Below are positions 7,537 through 15,821 of a DNA stretch of 42,116 nucleotides, piece by piece (position 1 is the stretch's first letter; each line of letters begins with the position of its first letter). The notes under the pieces were generated by a model. That model searched no databases. It had not been told where the DNA came from and saw only the letters and a list, made by a program, of their open reading frames with translations. Origin of the DNA: DRQF01 sp964559135. Its GTDB lineage: Bacteria > Planctomycetota > GCA-002687715 > DRQF01. The stretch covers positions 1-42,116 of the forward strand of contig CAZLGG010000026.1 in NCBI GenBank assembly GCA_964559135.1, given 5' to 3'. The position numbers and the translations under genes are program-made.

Positions 7537-8367
7537 TCAATCTGTGTGCGCGGCGGATCGAATGGCGAGGAGCCGTCGCAGGAGCGGACCGAATTCGTGC
7601 AGCGGGAGCGCGTTGTCCGCATCGCTCTTGGCTTTTTCCGGTTCCTCGTGGACCTCGAAGAACAGTCCGTCGACGCCGACCGCTACGGCCGCTCGGGCAA
7701 GAGGCGGGATCATGGTCCGGTCACCGGAACTGCTCTTCCCGTGCCCTCCGGGGATTTGCACGGAGTGGGTCGCATCGAAAATGACCGGGACTCCCATGGC
7801 TCGCATGGTGGGGATCCCCTTGAAGTCGTTCACGAGGGTATTGTAGCCAAAGGCCGAACCTCTCTCGGTGAGGGACACCTTCTCGCTTCCCGATTGCTCG
7901 ATCTTCGCGACGACGTTGACCATGTCGTGGGGCGAGAGAAACTGCCCCTTCTTGACGTTGACGATGCGTCCCGTGTGCGCCGCCGCCGCGAGGAGGTCGG
8001 TCTGGCGACAGAGAAAGGCCGGAATCTGAATGATGTCGGCGACTTCCGCGGCGGGCTCCGCCTGCCACGACTCGTGGATGTCGGTGACGATGGGAAGATC
8101 CAACTCTCTTTTCACTTGGGCGAGAATGCGCAGGCCTTCCTCCATGCCCGGACCGCGGTAGCTCGAGATGGAACTGCGGTTCGCCTTGTCGAACGAGGCC
8201 TTGAACACGAGCCCGACGGGAAGGTCACTCGCCGCCTCCTTCAGGGCCGCAGCGTGCCTGAGGGTCGTCACTTCATCCTCCACGATGCACAGGCCCGCCA
8301 GGACCGCGAGCGGAGCATCCGGACCGATCGCAGCCTTGCCGGATCGAATCGTTCGTACAGTCGTCAT
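7537..8367 (-). CDS. kdsA: 3-deoxy-D-manno-octulosonate 8-phosphate synthase (metal-dependent type)
   Basis: KdsA condenses phosphoenolpyruvate with arabinose 5-phosphate to KDO-8-phosphate, the entry to the lipopolysaccharide inner core. I chose the ATG at 8367, which overlaps the upstream stop as ATGA, giving 276 residues, the usual family size. Motifs include FKASFDKANRSS, PIVTDIHESWQ, IQIPAFLCRQTDLL, VNVKKGQFLSP, the DATHSVQ block, FFEVHEEP and SDADNALPL. The N-terminal block reads AGLCIVEDE with Cys27; with the His of DATHS, Glu of FEVHE and Asp of SDADN this completes the metal set of the metal-dependent class (metal-independent enzymes have Asn at the Cys). Its presence argues for a Gram-negative outer membrane. 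It is the last gene of a four-gene minus-strand unit. Confidence 0.96.
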   Translation of the reverse strand: MTTVRTIRSGKAAIGPDAPLAVLAGLCIVEDEVTTLRHAAALKEAASDLPVGLVFKASFDKANRSSISSYRGPGMEEGLRILAQVKRELDLPIVTDIHESWQAEPAAEVADIIQIPAFLCRQTDLLAAAAHTGRIVNVKKGQFLSPHDMVNVVAKIEQSGSEKVSLTERGSAFGYNTLVNDFKGIPTMRAMGVPVIFDATHSVQIPGGHGKSSSGDRTMIPPLARAAVAVGVDGLFFEVHEEPEKAKSDADNALPLHEFGPLLRRLLAIRSAAHTD

Positions 8368-9278
8368 CTTCGTTCCTCGTTTCCAGCGGGAGCCGGAGTC
8401 ATCAGGATTTGGCGGCGCCGGGAAAGTCGTATGTCCACGGGTAACACGCCACCGGGGTCGCCGTCGACCTGATAGGGCTCCGACACATTGTCGCTCCAGA
8501 TTGTAAACCGCCGCCCCCGCAGGATCTGCGCCCGACCGCAGTCCGCCCTCCCGAAGAGCGCGCAGACGACATGCCGAAGGACGGTTCTGCGTCCCTGTCC
8601 TCGACGAACGTGGCAATCCAGAAGACCGTCGTCGATTCGGGCCTTGGGCGTCAAGCTCATGATGCCGCCATAGTTGGCGGTGTTGCAAACGGTGACCGAG
8701 TGAAAGGGACCGATCCGTTTCACGTCCGCCGTTTGTACGAAAAGTTGTGGGGTCTTGAATCGCAGGAGGGCCTTCATGCCGACGGGAAGATAGGCGGTCA
8801 TCCCGACGCCGCGGGCGCGATGACTGCGAGCCTGATGAAGCGCCTTCACCACGCGGGCGTCGAATCCGGCCCCCACGTTGGCGAGGAAGGGACGTTCTCC
8901 CGCCATACCGAGATCGGCTGCAATCGTTCTTCCCGCCAGAAGGCTTCGCGCGGCTCTCAGGGGACGCCCGCGAGGGATCTTCAGTTCGCGCGCGATCACG
9001 TTCGCGCATCCGAGGGGAATGATCCCCACGGGGACGTTCTCATGATTCTCGAGACCGACGATGACTTCTCGAAGGGTTCCATCTCCCCCGACAGAGAGAA
9101 TGGAGTCGCAGTCTTCAGCTTCGGCCGCCGCGATTTCGCTTGCGTGGCCTGGTCCCGTCGTGAACCGAACTTGGATTTCATGGCCGTCCCGGCTGAGAGC
9201 GTCGCGGAGAAGTGCCGCCGTCGATTCTCCCTCGAGTCGGCCGGCTTTGGGATTGGCGATGACGAGCAGCCGGCTCAC
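8364..9278 (-). CDS. Diacylglycerol/lipid kinase family protein (YegS/LCB5-like)
   Basis: Members of this family phosphorylate diacylglycerol, sphingoid bases or related lipids. The 304-residue product begins VSRLLVIANPKAG from GTG 9278, which overlaps the upstream stop as GTGA; an upstream in-frame start at 9356 would run through the end of that gene. It has the nucleotide-binding SVGGDGTLREVI motif, the GIIPLGCANVIARELKIP block (GTGN is usual, GCAN here) and the C-terminal sandwich with NYGGIMSLTPKARIDDGLLD. It lies between a SUMF protein and kdsA, which suggests an envelope role, but substrate specificity cannot be read from sequence. It shares four bases with kdsA. Confidence 0.9.
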   Translation of the reverse strand: MSRLLVIANPKAGRLEGESTAALLRDALSRDGHEIQVRFTTGPGHASEIAAAEAEDCDSILSVGGDGTLREVIVGLENHENVPVGIIPLGCANVIARELKIPRGRPLRAARSLLAGRTIAADLGMAGERPFLANVGAGFDARVVKALHQARSHRARGVGMTAYLPVGMKALLRFKTPQLFVQTADVKRIGPFHSVTVCNTANYGGIMSLTPKARIDDGLLDCHVRRGQGRRTVLRHVVCALFGRADCGRAQILRGRRFTIWSDNVSEPYQVDGDPGGVLPVDIRLSRRRQILMTPAPAGNEERR

Positions 9279-10066
9279 TGATCTCGGACGAGGCGAATTC
9301 CCACATCGTCGGCGCGCGCATCCGGGCTCACTCCTCGTCGAGAGGTCAACCGACATGCGGACGCCCTATCGCGGAAACTGCCGCCCCGCACGACGACAGG
9401 AGCGTTGGGCGCCGATGCCTTGCCGTAGGGGTGGAGTCGTGATGACGTCCACTCGGCGACGTTGCCGCTGACGTGAAACGCGCCGTTGACTTCATACGCC
9501 GCGGCGTCGACCGGACGGGGCTGGCCAACGGATGTCACGGCGCGATGTCCGTCGAAGGCGTTGCCCCAGGGGTAGAACCATTGCGTGGCACCCCGGAATG
9601 CGAATTCCCACTCGGCTTCGGAAGGGAGGCGGGCCCGGCGAAACGCCGCGTAGGCCTGGGCCTCCGCCAGAGTGATCCCCCGGACCGGCAGTTTTTCCGT
9701 GCCCGCTGGAGGACGTCGTCCCTCCCATCCCGGTGGGGCAGGAATCCCGGCTTCGCGGGCGGCGTCGGAGGAAAGGAATTCGGCATATTCCTCGGCACTG
9801 ACCTCTCTGCGCGCGATATGAAATCCCTTGATCTTGACGTTCAGGGTCTCGCTGCGGCGTTCCAGCGCCAAGTCGGCGGGAGAGACGCCTTGGGCGGCGA
9901 GGAGACGGATTTCCTCGTCGGTCAGGCCCGGGGTGAAGCCGTCCGTGCCGAGGACAGTGAGCCAGTCCTCGTCATGAAACGTCACGTCTTTCGACGGCTG
10001 GGAGCGGACGAGAACCAGCAGGGCCAAGGACATCAGAAGAACCAACGGTAGGGGCAGAACCCGCAT
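9275..10066 (-). CDS. Secreted SUMF/FGE-fold protein, probably not a sulfatase activator
   Basis: The 263-residue protein has an N-terminal signal segment (MRVLPLPLVLLMSLALLVLV) and, from about residue 75, the formylglycine-generating enzyme (SUMF1) fold: FHIARREVSAEEYAEFL, PVRGITLAEAQAYAAF, RLPSEAEWEFAFRGA, YPWGN, VSGNVAEWTSS and VVVRGGSFRDRASACRLTSR ending GIRLVRDQ. True FGE enzymes carry two active-site cysteines in the last third; only one Cys is seen in that region, at a different place, so formylglycine formation is unlikely. Such proteins are often binding or kinase-associated modules. It is upstream of and coupled to the lipid kinase, and 104 bases downstream of a second, larger SUMF protein. 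A TATCAT -10-like site lies at 10093-10098 on the minus strand. Confidence 0.85.
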   Translation of the reverse strand: MRVLPLPLVLLMSLALLVLVRSQPSKDVTFHDEDWLTVLGTDGFTPGLTDEEIRLLAAQGVSPADLALERRSETLNVKIKGFHIARREVSAEEYAEFLSSDAAREAGIPAPPGWEGRRPPAGTEKLPVRGITLAEAQAYAAFRRARLPSEAEWEFAFRGATQWFYPWGNAFDGHRAVTSVGQPRPVDAAAYEVNGAFHVSGNVAEWTSSRLHPYGKASAPNAPVVVRGGSFRDRASACRLTSRRGVSPDARADDVGIRLVRDQ

Positions 10067-10092
10067 TGCACATCTCTCCTCGATTCGGAGGC

Positions 10093-10098
10093 GATGAT
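10093..10098 (-). promoter_or_regulatory. Possible -10 element before the small SUMF gene
   Basis: Read on the minus strand this is TATCAT, one mismatch from TATAAT, about 27 bases before the ATG at 10066. A GAGGAG ribosome site lies between. No good -35 is seen at 17 bases, so this may be an internal promoter or chance. Confidence 0.25.
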
Positions 10099-10170
10099 AA
10101 CTGTCCCCGGTTCCACGAGCCAGAGGGGGAGGGGGGGGGCCGCGTCGCTCCGGGCGAGATCAGTCCGGCA

Positions 10171-12339
10171 TCAGTTCATCTGTGCGAGGCTCCCGCCCGC
10201 CAACTCCATGCGCAATTCGATGAGAAGGTCGCCCTTGCCGCGCTTGGGTAGGGCGTAGATCACCTGCAGGACATCCTTCCCCTCCGGATTCACTTGAACG
10301 GCCAAGCGGGTCTCCGACGACCCCTTTTTCGGGCTCGGATAGATCTCGGAGCCCTTGACGTCGACGCGGACGGGGGTGCCGTCCACCTTGAACGGGACGA
10401 AGATGAAACCCGGTTTGATCCTGACTTTCTTCCCGGCTCGTTGTTCCTTCCAGCCGGCGTCGAAGGCCACGAAATAGGTGCCTGCCGCGAGGGAGGGAGA
10501 CTCGATGGGTAAGTCGGTGTGGAACAGGCCGATCAGAACGGCGTCTTCGAGTCCCTGTTCCTTCGAGAAAGCTTCTAAGTCCTTGGCCTTCGTGAAGTCC
10601 TTCATCCTGCGGTTGATGGCGTAGATGGCCCGGTACGGGCCGGGGACGCCCAGCTCCTCATTCCAGTCGAAGTGCTCGAGAATTGCACTGCGTCCCAAGC
10701 GCCGGTCGAATCGGGGAAGGCTGCGCTTTGCCTTGATGTCGCTCTTCGTGAGCTTGAATTCCTGCAGTCGGCTGTCGAGGCGCCCGTTGCGAGCCAAGCG
10801 ATTGAAGAGATCGACGCCGGGTGTGGCCGAGCGGGCCCGGCGGAAGCCGACGTACTTGTAAGGGATATTCGGGTCGGCGCCGAGCCGCATGTAGGCGCTC
10901 GCGTAGATGCCGGGCTGATCGCAGGCTCCGCCGCGAAGGACCATGAGGTCCTCGTTGAAGCGCGACGTCACCTCATTGGTCACGATGCCGTCGATCTTCC
11001 GGAACGATTTCCTCGCCACGAAGGGGCTCGTCGTCCACTCGGCGACGTTGCCGCACATGTCGAAGATCCCGAGGGGGGAGCGGCTCGAATCGAGTGCGCC
11101 CACGGGGAGGACCGCCGGCAACTCGAGCCCCTCGGGAGGTCGCATCTTGGCGCGAATCTCCAGATCCACCGCCGTGCGGTCGTTGATCTGGCACGTTTCA
11201 TAGACGTTCCCGAAGGACCACAGACGCCCATCATAGCCGTTCCGCCCGGAACGAGCCGCCACTTCCCATTCATCTTCCTCGGGGAGGCGACAGCCTGTCC
11301 ACTCGCAGTACGCTTCGGCGTCGTAGAAACTCACGTAGGTGACGGGGCGGTGCTCCCAACCCTCGGGAATCTTGCCGTCCGGCCAGATCTCTTTCCGCGG
11401 ATACTTTTTCGTCCGCGGGTTCACTTTGCTGCGATCCTCGTACCACGGGCCCGTCCGGCCCGTCTGCTGACAGAAATACCAATAGGCCTGATGGGTGATC
11501 TCCGTCCGATCGATCATGAAGGCCGGAACGGTTTTCGTCTCCGTTTGCGAACTCAGAAAAAGGTAGCGGATCTTGGCGTCCTTCAGAGAGCGCTTCTGCT
11601 GCTTGGCGATCTTCTCGATGTCTTTCGTCGAGATGCCGAGAGTGATGTCTTCCGCCGTCGGAACGACGACCATGTTGCGGGGGATCGTCACGCGGATATC
11701 CGACGTCAACTTCGCGACGAGATCATCGATCTCCCGATCCTTCTCCTTGATCTCCGCACGCAGTTCCTTGATCGATTCCGTTTCGGGAAGCGTCGGGACG
11801 ATGATGTCCTTCCATGCGGACTCGAAATCGTCGCGCGTCATGACGGCTTCGAACGCCTGGTCGATCGTGCGTGCGCATCGGGTTGCCGTCGGAGTCGTTG
11901 TCTCCTCCAGGAGGGCGGAGACGAATTCGATGAATTCGGTGCGCACGGCTTTGAAGACCGTGCTCCCGATCTCCTGGCGCAAGGTGGACTCGAGCTCGTC
12001 GACGAGAGATGCGGGGGACGTGCCGTCGAATTTCCCGTCCTTGTTATGGCCGGCGATGATCTCGGCCAACTTGCTCCCGACCAGCTTTTGCTTCTTGTGG
12101 TCGTAGGCCCGTTCGAATTGGCGCTCGGAGCTGTCGTGTTTCCTTGCGATGGAGGCGCGGAGTTTGTCGATCTTTCGGATGATGACCTTCTTCGACTTCT
12201 CGATCTTGTCGATGTCGCGGCGGATTCGCTGTTTGCTTTGGGCGAACGTCGTGTCGGCGCCGAACAGCGAGAGAGCAAGCCCCACCAGCACAAAGCACAG
12301 CAACGGCCTCGTTCCGTACTCTTGACTCGTTCGGATCAT
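10171..12339 (-). CDS. Secreted coiled-coil + SUMF/FGE-fold protein with extra C-terminal domain
   Basis: The 722-residue protein has a signal peptide (LLCFVLVGLALSLFGADTTFAQ), then about 190 charged helical residues likely to form coiled coil (RIRRDIDKIEKSKK onward and KELRAEIKEKDREIDDLVAK). A SUMF/FGE domain runs from about 215 to 500: FMIDRTEITHQAYWYFCQQT, PVTYVSFYDAEAYCEWTG, RLPEEDEWEVAARSG, MCGNVAEWTTS, VLRGGACDQPG and YVGFRRARS. The cysteine pair of catalytic FGE is not in place: the only Cys in the last block follows RGGA and the second is missing. Residues 500-722 form an unrecognised, probably beta-rich domain. The ATG is preceded by AAGGAATCAAAG. It leads the minus-strand unit with the second SUMF gene, the lipid kinase and kdsA. 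Confidence 0.85.
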   Translation of the reverse strand: MIRTSQEYGTRPLLCFVLVGLALSLFGADTTFAQSKQRIRRDIDKIEKSKKVIIRKIDKLRASIARKHDSSERQFERAYDHKKQKLVGSKLAEIIAGHNKDGKFDGTSPASLVDELESTLRQEIGSTVFKAVRTEFIEFVSALLEETTTPTATRCARTIDQAFEAVMTRDDFESAWKDIIVPTLPETESIKELRAEIKEKDREIDDLVAKLTSDIRVTIPRNMVVVPTAEDITLGISTKDIEKIAKQQKRSLKDAKIRYLFLSSQTETKTVPAFMIDRTEITHQAYWYFCQQTGRTGPWYEDRSKVNPRTKKYPRKEIWPDGKIPEGWEHRPVTYVSFYDAEAYCEWTGCRLPEEDEWEVAARSGRNGYDGRLWSFGNVYETCQINDRTAVDLEIRAKMRPPEGLELPAVLPVGALDSSRSPLGIFDMCGNVAEWTTSPFVARKSFRKIDGIVTNEVTSRFNEDLMVLRGGACDQPGIYASAYMRLGADPNIPYKYVGFRRARSATPGVDLFNRLARNGRLDSRLQEFKLTKSDIKAKRSLPRFDRRLGRSAILEHFDWNEELGVPGPYRAIYAINRRMKDFTKAKDLEAFSKEQGLEDAVLIGLFHTDLPIESPSLAAGTYFVAFDAGWKEQRAGKKVRIKPGFIFVPFKVDGTPVRVDVKGSEIYPSPKKGSSETRLAVQVNPEGKDVLQVIYALPKRGKGDLLIELRMELAGGSLAQMN

Positions 12340-12356
12340 CTTTGATTCCTTCGTCG

Positions 12357-12362
12357 ATAATA
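12357..12362 (-). promoter_or_regulatory. Possible -10 element before the large SUMF gene
   Basis: The minus strand reads TATTAT here, 17 bases before the ATG at 12339 with an AAGGAA ribosome site between. The match and location fit a -10 box, but the -35 region is not clear. Confidence 0.3.
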
Positions 12363-12665
12363 CGTGCGTTCACCGCCTCCGCGGTGCCCTCTGGGCGACC
12401 GGTTGATTTCGGACCTTCGGGAATCAAAGGTGCTATCAGGACTTTCGCGTACTCTACGCCTGGGTATCCACTGGGCTCGTGTTGGGACGATCACCCAGGC
12501 GCGCTCCGATGTGCGGCCAGGATCTTAGCAGTCCTCCCGGGACAGCTCCAAGGCCTTCCTCGAATTCAAGATACGTGACAGATAGGCCCTGGGCAGGGGG
12601 AAATGACCCGATTTTCGGTGGCGATCCCGGCTTTCGGCTCATCGCTGGCACGGTCCTCGGTCGAA

Positions 12666-12672
12666 TATATAA
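12666..12672 (+). promoter_or_regulatory. AT-rich -10-like element before the pseudouridine synthase operon
   Basis: TATATAA stands out in a GC-rich stretch 75 bases before the ATG at 12748. Transcription starting about seven bases downstream would begin at the foot of the stem-loop at 12679. The -35 match (TGGCAC region) is poor. Confidence 0.35.
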
Positions 12673-12678
12673 CCAAGA

Positions 12679-12729
12679 GGGGGGCCGAGAGGCCGGCTGG
12701 GAGATCCACGAGTTCTCCAGCCGCCCCCC
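12679..12729 (+). promoter_or_regulatory. Structured leader stem-loop upstream of the pseudouridine synthase
   Basis: GGGGGGC (12679-12685) is complementary to GCCCCCC (12723-12729), and GGCTGG-GAGA (12695-12704) pairs with TCTC-CAGCC (12714-12722) with a single bulge. The left bulge is CGAGAGGCC. The structure lies 18 bases before the ATG, just upstream of AGGAACGGGG. It could be an mRNA leader controlling translation or stability; a terminator is less likely because no T run follows. Confidence 0.45.
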
Positions 12730-12747
12730 AAGGAACGGGGTAGCCGC

Positions 12748-13788
12748 ATGAACGAATCGAGTCCGGGAGCAGCGTCGGAAGGTCAACCAACGCGATTGAC
12801 GGTTCCGGACGCGAGTGTCGGCCGGCGCCTGGACGTCTGGCTGAACGACGCCTTGGGCTGGAACAGTCGAGCCCGGGTTCAGGAGCAGATCAAGCTGGGC
12901 GGCATCTTGGTCGACGGCGGGGTGGTCAAGCCCTCGCTACGGCTGAGGGGAGGAGAATCGGTCGAGGTCCGCTCCGAGGCTCCCATGCCGGACGATCATC
13001 TGCTGCCCGAAGACCTCCCCTTGAAGGTGATCTACGAAGACGCCTCCATCATCGTCCTCGACAAGCCTCCTTTCATGGCCGTCCATCCCGGTGCGGGTCG
13101 GCGAACCGGTACGTTGGCCAATGCGCTTGCCCATCATTTTCAGACCCTCTCCGACGTGAATGGGGCCCTTCGGCCCGGAATCGTTCATCGCCTGGACCGG
13201 GACACGACAGGTGTCATCTGCGTCGCGTGTACGAATCGTGCTCATTTCTCGATTGCCGGTCAGTTTCACGATCGTGAGGTGGAGAAGACCTATCTCGCCA
13301 TCGCCGAAGGTGTTTTGGAATTCGACGAGTACCTCGTCGAGGAGCCCATTGGTCGCCACCCCACCAATCCGCTGAAGATGGCTTGCTTGCCCGGGGGGCG
13401 TCCCTCTACCACGCGCTTCGAGGTCGTCGATCGGTTGGATGGATTCACGTTCGTTCGCTGCCGACCCAAGACAGGACGAACCCACCAGATCCGAGTCCAT
13501 CTCGCGCATCTCGGCCACCCCATTCTCTGCGACCGCCTCTATGGGCGGCGACACCGCATCACGAAAGGGGAGATCCTCCACCTTTCGCCGGAGGATCCTG
13601 ACTACGAGAAGACTCTTCTCGAAAGACAGGCTCTTCATGCTGCAAACTTGACGCTATTCCATCCGTTGAAAGGGGAGCGGATGACTTTTGAATCTCCGCT
13701 CGCCCAGGACATGGAAACTGTCCTCGCGGCGCTTCGAGGACGGAGGCCCCGGTCCAGATCCACTCATCAGGGAGACCGCTCGCCATGA
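12748..13788 (+). CDS. RluA/RluD-family 23S rRNA pseudouridine synthase
   Basis: The enzyme converts specific uridines in rRNA or tRNA to pseudouridine. The 346-residue product has an N-terminal S4-like RNA-binding region (about 18-72: GRRLDVWLNDALGWNSRARV, then RLRGGESVEVR) and a catalytic domain with IIVLDKPPFMAVHPGAGRRT, the HRLDRDTTGVI motif with catalytic Asp150, and RPKTGRTHQIRVHLAHLGHP. Length and order match RluD. The exact uridine target cannot be assigned from sequence. The ATG overlaps nothing upstream and follows a structured leader; the stop overlaps the prkA ATG by four bases, so it leads the prkA-yeaH-spoVR operon, an unusual partner for that triad. Confidence 0.93.
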   Translation: MNESSPGAASEGQPTRLTVPDASVGRRLDVWLNDALGWNSRARVQEQIKLGGILVDGGVVKPSLRLRGGESVEVRSEAPMPDDHLLPEDLPLKVIYEDASIIVLDKPPFMAVHPGAGRRTGTLANALAHHFQTLSDVNGALRPGIVHRLDRDTTGVICVACTNRAHFSIAGQFHDREVEKTYLAIAEGVLEFDEYLVEEPIGRHPTNPLKMACLPGGRPSTTRFEVVDRLDGFTFVRCRPKTGRTHQIRVHLAHLGHPILCDRLYGRRHRITKGEILHLSPEDPDYEKTLLERQALHAANLTLFHPLKGERMTFESPLAQDMETVLAALRGRRPRSRSTHQGDRSP

Positions 13789-15821
13789 ACGGTGCCGATC
13801 ATCTGTTGTCGCTGGTTTCCGGCGACGTCGACAAGGAAAAATACCAGGACCTCAATTGGTCGGGGTCGTTTCGCGACTACCTGAACAAGGTCTATGAGAA
13901 CCCCCTTCTGGCCAGGAACTCCTGGCAGAGGCTCTACGACATGGTGATGGCCCACGGCTGGGACGAGTACACCGAACACAAGGATCGCAAGGTCCGCTAC
14001 CGGTTCTTCTCGGACCCGTACGGCGACGGAACGGATGCCATCTTCGGGCTCGACTCATCGCTCATGCGTCTGGTCGACATCCTCAAGGCAGGCGCGTTCG
14101 GATTCGGTGCGGAACGGCGCGTCATCCTGTTGCACGGTCCCGTGGGTTCGGCGAAGTCCACGATCGTGCGGTTGTTGAAGCGAGGCCTGGAGCAGTATTC
14201 GAGAATCCCCGAAGGGGCGCTCTTCACTTACTCCTGGAAGGATCCGAAGACCGGAGAATTGGTCCCCTCGCCACTGCACGAGGATCCTCTGAAGCTCGTC
14301 CCCGAGCCCGCTCGCTCGAAGATCGTCGAAGAACTCAACGAGCGCATCGACCGCGGATACAAACTGCGGGTCACGGGCGATCTCAATCCCTACTGCCGGC
14401 GCATGTTCGAGGATGCGCTTCGACGCTATGACGGGGACTGGATGCGCGTTCTGGACGACATCGTCGTCACCCGGATGATCATCTCCGAGAAGGATCGCTG
14501 CGGCGTCGGCACGTTCCAGCCGAAGGATGAGAAGAACCAGGATTCGACCGAGCTGACCGGTGACATCAACTACCGCAAGCTGGCGGAGTATGGAACGGAC
14601 AGTGATCCTCGAGCCTTCAACTTCGACGGAGAATTCTGCGTCGCCAACCGCGGACTCATCGAGTTCATCGAAGTTCTCAAATTGGACGTGGCTTTTCTCT
14701 ATGACCTCCTGGGCGCCTCTCAGGAGCACTCCATCAAGCCCAAGAAGTTCAGCCAGACCGACATCGACGAAGTGATCATCGGCCACACCAACGAGCCGGA
14801 ATACAAGAAGCTCCAGAACAACGAGCTGATGGAAGCCTTCCGGGACAGAACGATCAAGATCGACGTCCCCTACAACCGAACGTTGCGGAACGAGATCCGC
14901 ATCTACGAGAAGCTCTTCAACGAGCGAAGTGTCAACAAGCATATCGCCCCCCACACGATCGAGATGGCGGCCGTCTGGGCGATCCTCACGCGGCTCGAGG
15001 AACCCAAGCGTCCGAACCTGACCCTGATGCAGAAGGCGAAGCTGTACAACGGCAAGACGCTGCCGGGGTACACCGACGACACCATCAAGGAACTCAAGGA
15101 AGAATGCGAGCGGGAGGGTATGGACGGCATCTCGCCCCGCTACATTCAGGACAAGATCTCGAATGCGCTCGTGCGCTCGGGCGCCAGGCACATCAACCCG
15201 TTCATGGTCCTCGGCGAGTTGGAGTCGGGCTTGCAGCACCACTCGCTCATTTCGAGCGAAGACGTTCGCCAGCGCTACCGGGAACTTTTGACCTACGCGC
15301 GCCAGGAATACGAGGACATCGTGAAGAATGAGGTGCAGCGGGCGATTTCCGCCGATGAAGAGGCCATCGCGCGCCTCTGCCAGAACTACCTGGACAACAT
15401 TCGTGCCTACATCCAGCACGATCGAATCAAGAATCCGTTCACCAGCGAGCTGGAGGAACCCGACGAGCGGCTCATGCGATCAATCGAGGAGAAGATCGAC
15501 GTCACGGAGAGCCGCAAGGACGCTTTCCGGCGGGAGATCATGAACTACATCGGTGCGCTGGCCGTCGAGAACCGGAAGTTCGATTACAGGACCAACGAGC
15601 GCCTTCACAAGGCTTTGGAATTGAAACTCTTCGAGGACCAGAAGGATTCGATCAAGCTGACCAGCCTCGTCACCAACGTGGTGGACAAAGGAACGCAGGC
15701 GAAGATCGAGGTCGTCAAGCAGCGGTTGATCGACAACTTCGGCTACGACGAGGAGTCGGCCAATGACGTCCTTCAGTACGTGGCGTCCATCTTCGCACGC
15801 GGTGACGCCAAGGAGTCGTAA
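13785..15821 (+). CDS. prkA: PrkA/YeaG-family AAA+ serine protein kinase
   Basis: PrkA (YeaG) is a stress-linked AAA+ protein with reported Ser/Thr kinase activity, nearly always encoded with YeaH and SpoVR/YcgB. The 678-residue product has the AAA domain with NSWQRLYDMVMAHGWDEY, FGAERRVILLHGPVGSAKST (Walker A GPVGSAKST), NRGLIEFIEVLKLDVAFLYD and IIGHTNEPEYKK, followed by the C-terminal PrkA domain (MQKAKLYNGKTLPGYTDDTI onward). It starts four bases before the pseudouridine synthase stop and ends sharing one base with the yeaH start. In enteric bacteria this triad is induced in stationary phase and nitrogen limitation; here no promoter is visible between the genes. Confidence 0.95.
   Translation: MNGADHLLSLVSGDVDKEKYQDLNWSGSFRDYLNKVYENPLLARNSWQRLYDMVMAHGWDEYTEHKDRKVRYRFFSDPYGDGTDAIFGLDSSLMRLVDILKAGAFGFGAERRVILLHGPVGSAKSTIVRLLKRGLEQYSRIPEGALFTYSWKDPKTGELVPSPLHEDPLKLVPEPARSKIVEELNERIDRGYKLRVTGDLNPYCRRMFEDALRRYDGDWMRVLDDIVVTRMIISEKDRCGVGTFQPKDEKNQDSTELTGDINYRKLAEYGTDSDPRAFNFDGEFCVANRGLIEFIEVLKLDVAFLYDLLGASQEHSIKPKKFSQTDIDEVIIGHTNEPEYKKLQNNELMEAFRDRTIKIDVPYNRTLRNEIRIYEKLFNERSVNKHIAPHTIEMAAVWAILTRLEEPKRPNLTLMQKAKLYNGKTLPGYTDDTIKELKEECEREGMDGISPRYIQDKISNALVRSGARHINPFMVLGELESGLQHHSLISSEDVRQRYRELLTYARQEYEDIVKNEVQRAISADEEAIARLCQNYLDNIRAYIQHDRIKNPFTSELEEPDERLMRSIEEKIDVTESRKDAFRREIMNYIGALAVENRKFDYRTNERLHKALELKLFEDQKDSIKLTSLVTNVVDKGTQAKIEVVKQRLIDNFGYDEESANDVLQYVASIFARGDAKES

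Larger units (their letters stand above)
12340..12747. other. 408-base divergent intergenic region
   Basis: This is the only gene-free stretch over 300 bases. It separates the minus-strand SUMF operon from the plus-strand rluA-family/prkA operon. Short open frames cross it but none has a ribosome site plus a convincing protein. I see no tRNA or known riboswitch. It contains TATTAT (minus, 12357-12362), TATATAA (plus, 12666-12672) and a strong stem-loop at 12679-12729. Confidence 0.6.

Noticed and set aside
9275..12339. Sulfatase-activating FGE system
   Set aside because: Neither SUMF protein has the cysteine pair and no sulfatase CxPxR gene is in the window.
10672..12345. Long plus-strand open frame opposite the large SUMF gene
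   Set aside because: Composition is that of an antisense shadow (high Arg/Asp/Val without motifs); the minus strand has signal peptide and domain signatures.
12646..12660. Sigma-54-like TGGCAC element
   Set aside because: The -12 GC dinucleotide is absent (TCGG at that place), so the site does not fit sigma-54 spacing and sequence.
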